This document shows, one piece after another, positions 33,174 to 41,747 of a stretch of DNA of 64,000 nt; within the stretch, counting starts at the first letter, position 1, and each line of letters starts with the position of its first letter. The position numbers were made by a program, and so were the translations under genes. The notes under the pieces are model-generated. The model saw only the letters and a list, made by a program, of their open reading frames with translations. It was not told the DNA's origin and ran no database searches. The stretch is from Kordia periserrulae (lineage in GTDB: Bacteria > Bacteroidota > Bacteroidia > Flavobacteriales > Flavobacteriaceae), in assembly GCF_003054265.1 (NCBI RefSeq), contig NZ_QBKT01000002.1:62001-126000 (forward strand). The letters are read 5' to 3'.

Positions 33174-35276
33174 ATGGAGCATACCAAAAATAACTATATC
33201 AACAGAGAAATAAGTTGGCTTCAATTCAACGGACGCGTATTGCAAGAAGCGGCAGATAAAACCGTACCGCTTATAGAACGACTGCGCTTTATCGGAATCT
33301 TTTCCAACAACTTGGACGAATTTTTCAAAGTACGTTATGCAACGGTAAAACGTATTGCACAAGCAGGAAAAGGAGGAAGAAGCGTATTAGGTGGCACTAA
33401 AGCAAAAGATCTTTTAGAGCAAATCACCAAAATTGTCATCAAGCAACAAACGGAAAGCTTGCGCATCTTGAATGAAGTGCAAAAAGAACTCGAAAGAGAA
33501 AATATATTCATCATTAACGAGAAAAAAGTTTCGCCAAGCCAAAGTGCCTACATTGAAAAGTATTTCATCGAAAAAGTAAGTCCTGCATTGGTGACCATCA
33601 TTTTGGATGATATTGATGAAATGCCTGGTTTAAAAGACAAAGCCGCGTATTTGGCAATCAGAATGGTGCTAAAAGAACAAACCAAAAACACCAAAAAAGT
33701 TACGCGATTCTTCAAGCCAAAAGTTAAAAAAATAAAATACGCGCTGATTGAAATTCCAAAAATGATTGACCGTTTTATCGTGTTGCCAAATGAAGGTGAA
33801 AAAAAATTCATCATCATTTTGGATGATTTGATTCGTCACTCGTTAGGAAATATTTTCAGCATTTTTGAATACGAAAGTCTGTCCGCACACATGATTAAAA
33901 TTACGCGTGATGCAGAATTGGACATTGACAATGATTTAACGAAGAGTTTCATTCAAAAAATATCTAGCAGTGTCAAAGGACGAAGAAGTGGTGAGCCTGT
34001 TCGTTTTGTATATGACAAAACAATTGAAAAAGATACGTTTGAATATCTAATTCAAAAAATGGGCATTGACGATATTGACAGTTTGATTCCTGGTGGGCGT
34101 TATCACAACCGTAAAGATTACATGTCTTTTCCGAGTTTAGGTCGTGAAGATTTGCTCTACAAATCGTATCCGCCATTGCCGATAAAAGGACTCAATATGG
34201 AAGGAAGTTTGTTCGAAAAAATTGCCAAAAAAGACTATCTGCAATTCGCACCCTATCATACATTTGCCTATGTAGTTCGCTTTTTGCGAGAAGCAGCCTT
34301 AGATCCGAGCGTAGAAAACATAAAAATTACAGTGTATCGTTTGGCAAAAATATCACACGTAGCAAGTTCATTAATCAATGCGGTTAAAAATGGTAAAAAA
34401 GTAACTGTTCAAATAGAACTACAAGCACGATTTGACGAAGCGGCAAACATAAAATACGCCGAACAATTACAAAGCGAAGGTGTTGATCTTATTTTTGGAG
34501 TACAAGGACTTAAAGTGCATAGCAAAACCTGTGTTATTGAGCGAAACGAAAATGATAAAATTGTTCGCTATGGTTTTGTAAGTACAGGAAATGTAAACGA
34601 ATCGACAGCAAAAATTTATACAGATTATACCCTTTTTACGGCAGACCAAAACATTTTAAAAGAAGTTTCAAAAGTATTCGATTTCTTTGAAACCAATTAC
34701 AAAGTTGCAAAATACAAGCATTTAATTGTATCGCCGCACTACACACGAAATGCATTTTACAAGTTGATAAATGCAGAAATAAAAAATGCCAAAGAAGGAA
34801 AAGAAGCGTATATCAAAATAAAAGTCAACAGTTTATCAGATTATAAAATGATTGATAAATTGTACGATGCGAGTCGTGCAGGTGTAAAAATTCAGCTCAT
34901 TGTGCGTGGAATTTGTTGTTTAATTCCTGGCGTGAAAGGAATGAGTGAAAACATAGAAGCCATAAGTATCGTAGACAAATTTTTAGAACACCCAAGAATG
35001 TTTATCTTTGGAAATGAAGGTGATCCGAAAATCTATATTTCATCAGCCGATTGGATGACGCGAAATATTGACAAAAGGGTAGAAGTAACTTGTCCGATAT
35101 ACGATGAAGACATCAAAAAAGAATTGTTAGACACCTTTGATATTGGTTGGAGTGATAATGTAAAAGCGCGTGTATTCTCTGAAAAACAAGACAATGCATA
35201 CCGAAAAAACCAACTCATAAAAGTGCGTTCACAATTTGCTACGTACGATTACTATTTAGAAAAATTATCAAATTAA
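33174..35276 (+). CDS. ppk1: Polyphosphate kinase 1
   Basis: Ppk1 makes polyphosphate from ATP reversibly. The 700 residues have the N-terminal domain (NREISWLQFNGRVLQEA, about 8-24), a head domain, and the two phospholipase-D-like domains. GLKVHSKTCVIER contains the autophosphorylated His449, and a second HPRMFIFGNEGDPKIYISSADWMTRN-type region lies near 604-629. The start codon directly abuts the preceding stop (TAAATG). The gene for the matching exopolyphosphatase follows after 18 nt, a common pairing. Confidence 0.96.
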   Translation: MEHTKNNYINREISWLQFNGRVLQEAADKTVPLIERLRFIGIFSNNLDEFFKVRYATVKRIAQAGKGGRSVLGGTKAKDLLEQITKIVIKQQTESLRILNEVQKELERENIFIINEKKVSPSQSAYIEKYFIEKVSPALVTIILDDIDEMPGLKDKAAYLAIRMVLKEQTKNTKKVTRFFKPKVKKIKYALIEIPKMIDRFIVLPNEGEKKFIIILDDLIRHSLGNIFSIFEYESLSAHMIKITRDAELDIDNDLTKSFIQKISSSVKGRRSGEPVRFVYDKTIEKDTFEYLIQKMGIDDIDSLIPGGRYHNRKDYMSFPSLGREDLLYKSYPPLPIKGLNMEGSLFEKIAKKDYLQFAPYHTFAYVVRFLREAALDPSVENIKITVYRLAKISHVASSLINAVKNGKKVTVQIELQARFDEAANIKYAEQLQSEGVDLIFGVQGLKVHSKTCVIERNENDKIVRYGFVSTGNVNESTAKIYTDYTLFTADQNILKEVSKVFDFFETNYKVAKYKHLIVSPHYTRNAFYKLINAEIKNAKEGKEAYIKIKVNSLSDYKMIDKLYDASRAGVKIQLIVRGICCLIPGVKGMSENIEAISIVDKFLEHPRMFIFGNEGDPKIYISSADWMTRNIDKRVEVTCPIYDEDIKKELLDTFDIGWSDNVKARVFSEKQDNAYRKNQLIKVRSQFATYDYYLEKLSN

Positions 35277-35294
35277 CACAAAAAAGAATCCATT

Positions 35295-36218
35295 TTGAGA
35301 ATTAGAAAATTTGGCGCTATTGATATTGGATCGAATGCTATACGATTGTTAGTTGCAAACGTAATTGAAGAAGAAAATAAAGAACCAAAATTCAAAAAAA
35401 GTTCATTGGTGCGAGTGCCAGTTCGTTTGGGACAAGACGTTTTTATGAATGGCGAAATTTCTAAAATAAATATTGATCGTATGACCAAAGCCATGAAATC
35501 TTATCGTTTGTTGATGGATGTGCACGGTGTGGAAATGTATATGGCGTGTGCAACTTCCGCTATGCGCGATGCAAAAAATGGAGCAGCTGTGGTAGAGCGT
35601 ATCAAGAAAAAAGCGGATATCAATATTGAAATTATTGACGGAAAACGCGAAGCAGAAATCATTGCGTCAACCGATTTGCACAATGTTATTGAAAAAGAAA
35701 AAGACTATCTCTATGTCGATGTTGGTGGTGGAAGTACCGAATTGACCATTTTCTCAAGCGGAAAAATAAAAACATCACGCTCTTTCCAAATCGGAACGGT
35801 ACGATTGCTCAACGAAATGATTACCAATGACGATTGGAAAGAAGTCGAAAAATGGATTAAACGCAATACGAAAGACTTAAAACGTTTGTCGCTTATCGGT
35901 TCTGGTGGAAACATCAATAAACTGCATAAAATGTCGGGCACTGCCATTGGTGAACCGTTGTCGTTTATTTACCTCAATGCGCAATATCAGTTTTTGCAAA
36001 GCTTAACCTATGAGCAACGTATTTCTGAATTAGGATTAAATCCTGATAGAGCCGATGTTATCATTCCTGCAACCCGAATTTATCTCTCAGCATGCAAATG
36101 GAGCGGCGCACAAAAAATATTTGTACCGAAAATTGGATTGGCAGATGGTATTATAAAGACATTATTCTTCGAATCATCGAAAAAACTGCAAAAAGGCACA
36201 AATATTTTGAATGTTTGA
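35295..36218 (+). CDS. ppx: Exopolyphosphatase / Ppx-GppA phosphatase
   Basis: The 307-residue protein has the ASKHA phosphate-binding sequences GAIDIGSNAIRLLV (about 7-20) and YVDVGGGSTELTIF (about 140-153). The DGKREAEII sequence lies in the substrate region. It should hydrolyse polyphosphate or pppGpp; at about 300 residues it is the short form without the C-terminal HD domain. The start is TTG at 35295 (MRIRKFGAI); no in-frame ATG lies at the conserved N-terminus. It closes the ppk1 operon. Confidence 0.93.
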   Translation: MRIRKFGAIDIGSNAIRLLVANVIEEENKEPKFKKSSLVRVPVRLGQDVFMNGEISKINIDRMTKAMKSYRLLMDVHGVEMYMACATSAMRDAKNGAAVVERIKKKADINIEIIDGKREAEIIASTDLHNVIEKEKDYLYVDVGGGSTELTIFSSGKIKTSRSFQIGTVRLLNEMITNDDWKEVEKWIKRNTKDLKRLSLIGSGGNINKLHKMSGTAIGEPLSFIYLNAQYQFLQSLTYEQRISELGLNPDRADVIIPATRIYLSACKWSGAQKIFVPKIGLADGIIKTLFFESSKKLQKGTNILNV

Positions 36219-36257
36219 TACTGTGATATGTATTTTTAAAAAACTAAAACACCAAAA

Positions 36258-36860
36258 ATGAAAAAAATCATATTCCTTTCGTTCGTATTATGTTCCAGTT
36301 TTATGTTTTCTCAAGAAACCGATAAAACAACAAAAACTGATGAAATTGATACTAAAGAGTACGTGAGTGTTGATACCGAAACACGTTACGGTTTTAAAGC
36401 TGGAATCAATATTTCCAATTACAGCAGTACAAATATAGATGATATTCAAGATGGTTTGAATGATTCGCGCATTGGTTTTATGGCTGGATTTTTTATCGAT
36501 ATGAGTATTGCTGGAAAATTGCGATTTCAACCAGAATTTTTGTACTCAGCACAAGGAGCGAAAGAAAAAGGATTGCGTGCCGATTACTTGCAAGTGCCAT
36601 TGATGCTAAAATACGAACTCACCGAATTCTTAAACATTCAAGTCGGACCGCAAGTTGGTGTGAAAATTCACGAATTTGAAGACAGTTTTAAAAATTTCGA
36701 CTTCGGAATCAACGGCGGATTTGGACTCACACTTGTAGAAAATTTAGTCCTTGAAGCACGTTACAACTTAGGTTTGGCAGACATGTTTGACGAAGACAGA
36801 GCGCCAAACGTAGAAGGAAAAAATGCAGTGATTCAAATTGGGTTGTCGTATAGACTGTAG
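36258..36860 (+). CDS. Small outer-membrane beta-barrel protein
   Basis: This 200-residue protein has a signal peptide (to about residue 20, FMFS-Q) and a short acidic linker. A run of amphipathic beta strands beginning YGFKAGINISNY (about 45-56) ends in the C-terminal aromatic/leucine strand typical of outer-membrane barrels (IGLSYRL). It belongs to the porin-like/PorT-type barrels that are common in flavobacteria. The function is unknown. The gap to ppx is 39 nt, so it may be co-transcribed. The stop runs directly into the palindromic region at 36861. Confidence 0.8.
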   Translation: MKKIIFLSFVLCSSFMFSQETDKTTKTDEIDTKEYVSVDTETRYGFKAGINISNYSSTNIDDIQDGLNDSRIGFMAGFFIDMSIAGKLRFQPEFLYSAQGAKEKGLRADYLQVPLMLKYELTEFLNIQVGPQVGVKIHEFEDSFKNFDFGINGGFGLTLVENLVLEARYNLGLADMFDEDRAPNVEGKNAVIQIGLSYRL

Positions 36861-37277
36861 TTTAGACTCACTTCGCTCTAGACTGCTGGCGCTTTTAGAC
36901 TTTTCTTTAGAACGCTTCGCTGTTAGACACGCTTCGCTCTAGACCGCTTTGCTTTTAGACTTTTCTTTTGTATCTCTTTGCTCATAAAAACGCTTTATAC
37001 ATTATTTTAAATCCTATGATTCGTCACTACGAGGAACAAGTGACGTGGTAGTCTCGTTGTTGTAATGCAGCATTTTTTTATGAATGCTTTATAAAAAGTA
37101 AGTTAATCAAAGACAATCATTACTATTTGAAGCACGAGATTGCCGCGAGTTTTACAAACTCTCGCAAAGACGTTTCAAAAAACGCGCAGCGTTTCCAAAA
37201 AAAGTCTAACAGCGAAGCGTATCTAAAAGCGCCAGCGGTCTAGAGCGAAGTGTATCTAAGAGCAAAGCGAGTCTAAA
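36861..37277. repeat. Long imperfect palindrome of CTTCGCTCTAGAC-type units
   Basis: Left arm 36861-36962 and right arm 37197-37277 are inverted copies of a string of short modules such as TTTAGACTC, CTTCGCTCTAGAC, GCTGGCGCTTTTAGA and GCTTCGCTGTTAGAC, with internal shuffling and insertions. The centre holds CGTCACTACGAGGAACAAGTGACG (GTCAC/GTGAC) and CTCGCAAAGACG-like pieces of another dispersed element. It fills the whole 417-nt gap between convergent genes and probably forms a giant hairpin that stops transcription from both sides. Confidence 0.75.
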
Positions 37278-37862
37278 TCAGCCGTGCATCGTTTCTTTAG
37301 TTCCCAAATCTTTCATGATTTTTGCTTCGTAATCCAACAATGCTTGCCATTTTTCATCTACTTCTTCACGATTTCCGTATTGTCGGGCAAACCCTAAAAA
37401 CATGGTGTAGTGATTGGCTTCACTTTTCATCAAATTTCTATAAAAAGTTGCCAATTCTTGGTCTTCTATATTTTCGGAAAGCAATTTAAAACGCTCGCAG
37501 CTTCTAGCTTCAATCAATGCGGCGTATAACAATCGGTGGACGAGTTGTGTGGTTCTGCTGCCACCTTTTGGAAAAAATTGCACGAGTTTAATGACATATT
37601 CATCCTTTCGGTCGCGTCCGAGTTTCCAGCCTCTTGCTAAAATTCGGTCGTGTACCATTTTAAAATGGCTCATTTCTTCTTTGACCAACGCAATCATCGC
37701 TTCAATCAATTCTGGATATTCTGGAAAACTTACAATTAACGAAATTGCAGTACTTGCTGCTTTCTGCTCACAAAACGCATGATCGGTTAAAATTTCTTCA
37801 ATATTCTTTTCGGCAATATTCACCCAACGTGGATCGGTTGGCAATTTCAGTCCTAACATCAT
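37278..37862 (-). CDS. miaE: tRNA-(ms2io6A)-hydroxylase MiaE
   Basis: MiaE hydroxylates the isopentenyl group of ms2i6A37 in tRNA, using a di-iron centre. The 194 residues are helical with Glu/His ligand motifs in a ferritin-like order: CEQKAAS (about 32-38), EEMSHFKMVHDR (about 62-73), EARSCERF (about 117-124) and EANHYTMFL (about 147-155). The second Met of the N-terminal pair may be the true start. It lies 5 nt after dnaX and is probably co-transcribed with it. Confidence 0.9.
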   Translation of the reverse strand: MMLGLKLPTDPRWVNIAEKNIEEILTDHAFCEQKAASTAISLIVSFPEYPELIEAMIALVKEEMSHFKMVHDRILARGWKLGRDRKDEYVIKLVQFFPKGGSRTTQLVHRLLYAALIEARSCERFKLLSENIEDQELATFYRNLMKSEANHYTMFLGFARQYGNREEVDEKWQALLDYEAKIMKDLGTKETMHG

Positions 37863-37867
37863 AGCAA

Positions 37868-39646
37868 TTAAATTTCTAAGTCAAAATCCTTTCGTAATTG
37901 TTCTACAAGCGGATTGATTTCTTTTAATTTTTCATACTTATCGCGTGTCGTAAACGCGTATTTTTTCTCCGTCAATTCGTTTACGGTAATATCTAGCGAC
38001 ACATCGTAATTATTCAATTCCGCACGAATAAATTCCAACAACGGATATTGCGCACGTTCAATCTCTACACGCATGGTGTCATTTGGCAACTCAATACAAA
38101 TAATCGTATCGTTTTTTAACGTTGGAACATCTGTCGACAGCAACGACGCCATGATTTTTTCTCCTTTTTTCGAGATTTTCTCTATATAACTGTTCCACAC
38201 TTCGCGCATGCGTTCTTCCGTAAACGCATCTTTTGGCAATTCCTTTTGCTGAACAACTCTGCTTTGCTGTTTCTTCAGATGCTCTTGCTTGGCTTTGATG
38301 CTCGACAATGACAAGCCTGATACTCTATTTTTCATCATAGAAATATCAATTTTTGGCTTTGGGGGTGATGGCGTTACTGTGTTTTGTGGTGTTTTTTCCA
38401 CTTCCGTAGATGAGTTCTCAGTTGCGGTTTCTGCTGAATTTGTATGTAGCTGTGGTTCCTCAACCGTTTGTGCATTTGGCACTTCTTGAACCTTTGTTGT
38501 TTTTTCTTCTGAAGTTTTCGCTGTTTTTTTATGGTGCGAAATAAAAAATGTCGCGGGAATTATGAACCGTTCGCTATTTTTTTTTTCTCCATCATACATG
38601 ATAGAGGCAAGTTGCATTAGGCATAATTCCACCAATAATCGCTGGTTGCGACTGGTTTTGTATTTTAAATCACAATCGTTTGCCAGTTCAATTCCTTTCA
38701 TCAGAAATTGTTGCGAAGTTTTTTGCGATTGCTCTAAATATTTCTGTTTCGTTTGGTCGCCAACTTCCAACAATTCAATAGTAGAAGGATTTTTACAAAC
38801 CAATAAATCTCTAAAATGCGACGCGATTCCTGCAATAAAATGATGTCCGTCAAAACCTTTTGAAAGTGTTTCGTTAAAATCAACCAATAACTGCGGAATG
38901 TTATTTTCCAACATCAAATCCGTAGCCTTGAAATAGATTTCATAGTCGAGCACATTCAAGTTTTCGGTTACGGCTTGTCGTGTCAATTGCTTTCCAGAAA
39001 AACTGACTACACGGTCAAAAATAGACAAGGCATCACGCATGGCACCATCGGCTTTTTGTGCAATAATGTGAAGTGCGTCATCGTCCGCTTCTACACCTTG
39101 ACTTTCGGCGATATATTTTAAATACTCTTTCGCATCTTTCACGCCAATTCGTTTAAAATCGAAAATTTGGCATCGTGATAAAATGGTTGGAATTATTTTG
39201 TGCTTTTCGGTCGTTGCCAGAATGAAAATAGCATGTTTTGGCGGTTCTTCCAGTGTTTTCAGAAACGCGTTAAACGCAGCTTGCGACAACATGTGTACCT
39301 CATCAATAATGTACACTTTATAATTTCCTACTTGCGGCGGAATGCGCACTTGCTCAATCAAGCTTCGGATATCGTCTACCGAGTTGTTAGAAGCGGCATC
39401 CAATTCAAAAATATTGAACGCGAAATCTTCATCTGGATTCTCCGTACCATCTTGATTGATTTTTTTCGCTAGAATTCGCGCACAGGTAGTTTTTCCAACA
39501 CCTCGCGGTCCGCAGAATAATAAGGCTTGTGCCAAATGATTACTTTGTATGGCATTTTCTAAGGTATTCGTAATCGCTTGTTGACCGACAACATCTTTGA
39601 ATGTTTGCGGTCTGTACTTACGAGCTGATACAATGAAATGTTCCAT
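37868..39646 (-). CDS. dnaX: DNA polymerase III subunit gamma/tau
   Basis: DnaX is the clamp-loader ATPase. The 592 residues hold Walker A GPRGVGKTTCARIL (about 45-58), ELDAASNNSVDDIR (about 86-99), DEVHMLSQAAFNAFLKTLEEPP (Walker B) and SRCQIFDF. The C-terminal third is low-complexity, then a conserved tail. The four-Cys zinc module that most DnaX proteins carry between ARIL and ELDAASN is missing: the segment KKINQDGTENPDEDFAFNIF has no Cys. An upstream TATATTTG promoter is at 39670-39677. Neighbours are miaE (co-directional) and rnpB (divergent). Confidence 0.95.
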   Translation of the reverse strand: MEHFIVSARKYRPQTFKDVVGQQAITNTLENAIQSNHLAQALLFCGPRGVGKTTCARILAKKINQDGTENPDEDFAFNIFELDAASNNSVDDIRSLIEQVRIPPQVGNYKVYIIDEVHMLSQAAFNAFLKTLEEPPKHAIFILATTEKHKIIPTILSRCQIFDFKRIGVKDAKEYLKYIAESQGVEADDDALHIIAQKADGAMRDALSIFDRVVSFSGKQLTRQAVTENLNVLDYEIYFKATDLMLENNIPQLLVDFNETLSKGFDGHHFIAGIASHFRDLLVCKNPSTIELLEVGDQTKQKYLEQSQKTSQQFLMKGIELANDCDLKYKTSRNQRLLVELCLMQLASIMYDGEKKNSERFIIPATFFISHHKKTAKTSEEKTTKVQEVPNAQTVEEPQLHTNSAETATENSSTEVEKTPQNTVTPSPPKPKIDISMMKNRVSGLSLSSIKAKQEHLKKQQSRVVQQKELPKDAFTEERMREVWNSYIEKISKKGEKIMASLLSTDVPTLKNDTIICIELPNDTMRVEIERAQYPLLEFIRAELNNYDVSLDITVNELTEKKYAFTTRDKYEKLKEINPLVEQLRKDFDLEI

Positions 39647-39669
39647 AGAATTCGGGTAATCTTACGTGA

Positions 39670-39697
39670 CAAATATAACAATACATATCTAATCAAA
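39670..39697 (-). promoter_or_regulatory. Probable promoter of dnaX-miaE
   Basis: On the minus strand TTTG (39697-39694), a 16-nt spacer and TATATTTG (39677-39670) lie 24 nt before the dnaX ATG. Confidence 0.55.
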
Positions 39698-39802
39698 CAC
39701 AGGAAAACCATAGATAGTTGTCTCTTTTTATCAACAGTTTTTTGAGACGTTTCAAAGCAAAGATATTTTAAACAACATGCGCTTTATATGCAAACAAAAC
39801 AG

Positions 39803-39810
39803 TACTTTTG
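39803..39810 (+). promoter_or_regulatory. -7 element of the rnpB promoter
   Basis: TACTTTTG matches TAnnTTTG exactly and ends about 5 nt before the RNA 5' end. The -33 element is not clear. Confidence 0.65.
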
Positions 39811-39813
39811 CGG

Positions 39814-40115
39814 CAAGCAGGCTACCTTATCGCCGTGTGCCAAATCAAGTTTGGGACAAGGAGGAAAGTCCGAACACCATAGTGCATTGTAGCGGATAAC
39901 ATCCGTCCGTCGTGAGGCGAGGACCAGTGCAACAGAAAGTATGTACAGGTAATGCTGTAGTGAAATCAGGTAAACTCTACAAGGTGCAATGCCATGTATA
40001 TGAGCGTTTGAGAGCGGCACGTTCGATGCTCAAGGGTAGGCAGTTAAAGATTGCTGGTAACAGTAATTTTAGATAAATGATAAGGCTCGACAGAATTCGG
40101 CTTATGGCCTGCTTT
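39814..40115 (+). ncRNA. rnpB: RNase P RNA (class A)
   Basis: The catalytic RNA of RNase P processes tRNA 5' ends. Conserved pieces are present in order: GAGGAAAGTCCGAACACC in the 5' third, CAACAGAAAG in the middle, and ATAAGGCTCGACAGAATTCGGC near the 3' end. P1 is formed by AGCAGGC (39816-39822) and GCCTGCT (40107-40113), which fixes the ends to within a few bases. The transcript is about 300 nt, short as in other Bacteroidota. A consensus -7 element lies just upstream, and a T run follows. Confidence 0.95.
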
Positions 40116-40167
40116 TTAAATGAAACTCAACTTTTAAAAGTTCAAAGAACATATTAAATGTTGTAAG

Positions 40168-40200
40168 TTGAATTTATTCCTTTGCAGGAAAGAATCTTCT
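40168..40200. repeat. Hairpin repeat, copy 1
   Basis: TTGAATTTATTC-CTTTGCAG-GAAAGAATCTTCT. Same frame as copy 2 at 40281-40315 with changes in the loop and arms; stem TTCCT/AGGAA. Confidence 0.55.
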
Positions 40201-40280
40201 TAATAGAAACAAAATTGAGCTAAAAAAGCACATATTTTTTTGAACTCCAATCAAGAAAAGCGCAAAGCGTGGATTACAAA

Positions 40281-40315
40281 TTGAATTTATTCTTTCACTT
40301 GAAAGAATCTTTCTT
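40281..40315. repeat. Hairpin repeat, copy 2
   Basis: TTGAATTT, then ATTCTTTC-ACTT-GAAAGAAT, a perfect 8-bp stem with a 4-base loop, then CTTTCTT. It resembles copy 1; the spacing between copies is 113 bp. Confidence 0.6.
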
Positions 40316-40626
40316 GGTAAAGCAAGAAGTATTTTTGGATGGATTTTTTGGTTGAAATACCTTTTTTAATTTATAAAAAAAGAGAGAAATGTCTCGATTA
40401 AATTTGAAGAAAACTTAGTATTAACTTAATAATTCACATATGAAAAAATGATACAAATTCTTGACGATTTCTCTCCTTAAAATACTTTTATGTACTAACA
40501 TTTAAATTTTAAGTTCATAAAATTTAAATAAACTAACTTATATTAATGATGTAAAAGTACTTCGATTTTCCTTAATCAAACATAAAAAACTGATAAGTTT
40601 TGTAAGGTAAAACCGTATTTTTTATT

Positions 40627-40815
40627 TTAACAAAACCAATATCCTGTTCTTGGATCATAACAATCAAAACAAGTTCCGTTTTGACATATTTGGTCAATAG
40701 TACAATCTGATTGTGATGAACATCTTTTAGGAGCTTTTCTTCCTCCTAAGATATTTTTTTGTGCAGATTTTGCTAACTCTTTCGTTCCTTGGAGTTTAAG
40801 AATGTTTTTTAACAT
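40627..40815 (-). CDS. Bacteriocin-like GG-leader peptide with six Cys
   Basis: The 62-residue peptide has a leader MLKNILKLQGTKELAKSAQ and ILGG (22-25), of the bacteriocin type found widely in Flavobacteriia and distinct from the MKK-type leaders in this window. The 37-residue core has Cys at 32, 38, 44, 49, 52 and 62 in a C-x5-C-x5-C-x4-C-x2-C-x9-C order, suggesting three disulfides. ILGG is a typical cleavage site for a C39-type peptidase-transporter, but none is encoded here. It lies between rnpB and yebC in its own transcript. Confidence 0.8.
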   Translation of the reverse strand: MLKNILKLQGTKELAKSAQKNILGGRKAPKRCSSQSDCTIDQICQNGTCFDCYDPRTGYWFC

Positions 40816-40943
40816 GATTATAAGTTTTTGGTTAATAGGTAAATGTAAATAAACTAAGTATCAATTGCTTACGGTGAATCCGTAGTTGTGCTATAGTAAT
40901 GTGGAAGATTTTTAATAATTTATAAGACAATTATTTTTTCAAC

Positions 40944-40974
40944 AAAAAAACCACGCCGTAAAGCGTGGTTTTTT
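40944..40974. terminator. Terminator between the peptide gene and yebC
   Basis: AAAACCACGC-cgtaaa-GCGTGGTTTT is a perfect 10-bp stem flanked by A and T runs on both sides. It should stop yebC transcription (minus strand). Confidence 0.85.
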
Positions 40975-40993
40975 AGTATATTTTTTCAAGCGA

Positions 40994-41704
40994 TTACTCT
41001 GCCATGGTGTGATACACATTTTGGACATCGTCATCTTCTTCTAGTTTCTCTAATAGCTTTTCAATATCAGCAGTTTGTTCTTCATCCAATGTTTTAGTGA
41101 CTTGTGGAATGCGCTCAAAGCCAGAGGATAATATTTCAATTTCACGACTTTCCAATTCTTTCTGAATAGCTCCGTAACTTTCAAATGGCGCGTATAATAA
41201 AATGCCGTCATCATCCACAAAGACTTCTTCCACACCAAAATCGATAAATTCCAATTCGAGTTCTTCTACATCTTGTCCCTCGGCAGGAATTCGGAAGTTA
41301 CACGTATGATCAAACATAAATTCTACCGAACCTGATGTTCCCAGACTTCCGTCACATTTATTGAAATAACTACGAACATTGGCTACCGTGCGGTTGTTGT
41401 TATCCGTTGCCGTTTCTACCAAAATTGCAATTCCGTGCGGACCGTATCCTTCAAATAATACTTCTTTATAGTTTTCCGTATTCTTATCAGACGCTTTCTT
41501 TATGGCACGCTCAATATTGTCTTTTGGCATGTTGGCAGCTTTCGCATTCTGAATTACCGCACGCAACCTAGAATTGGTTTCAGGACTAGGACCACCTTCT
41601 TTTACTGCCATTACAATATCCTTCCCAATTCGGGTAAAGGTTTTTGCCATTGCAGACCAACGTTTCATTTTTCGTGCTTTTCTAAATTCAAATGCTCTTC
41701 CCAT
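40994..41704 (-). CDS. yebC: YebC/PmpR family protein
   Basis: The 236-residue protein has the YebC N-terminal signature (FTRIGKDIVMAVKEGG, about 24-39) and NMPKDNIERAIKKA (about 58-71). ILVETATDNNNRTVANVRSYF (about 94-114) and a three-domain length complete the match. YebC proteins are DNA-binding regulators in some species, and recent work ties them to ribosomes stalled at proline runs; the role here is unproven. The first 15 residues are basic and may include a non-conserved extension (MGRAFEFRKARK is in fact common in this family). It stands alone. Confidence 0.92.
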   Translation of the reverse strand: MGRAFEFRKARKMKRWSAMAKTFTRIGKDIVMAVKEGGPSPETNSRLRAVIQNAKAANMPKDNIERAIKKASDKNTENYKEVLFEGYGPHGIAILVETATDNNNRTVANVRSYFNKCDGSLGTSGSVEFMFDHTCNFRIPAEGQDVEELELEFIDFGVEEVFVDDDGILLYAPFESYGAIQKELESREIEILSSGFERIPQVTKTLDEEQTADIEKLLEKLEEDDDVQNVYHTMAE

Positions 41705-41747
41705 TATGCGTGTCTTTTTTTAAATTTTTACAAATATATATGTTGTC

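Larger units (their letters stand above)
40116..40626. other. 511-nt gap after rnpB with two related hairpins
   Basis: No gene is visible. The stretch holds two copies of a hairpin-forming repeat (40168-40200 and 40281-40315) and is otherwise AT-rich. The convergent peptide gene at 40627 ends at its right side. Confidence 0.6.

Noticed and set aside
36861..37277. CRISPR array
   Set aside because: The repeated modules are irregular in length and order, inverted between arms, and have no constant repeats with unique spacers.
39814..40115. Protein-coding gene on the minus strand (39784-40020)
   Set aside because: The region is RNase P RNA; the open frame of 78 codons follows from its sequence and lacks family similarity.
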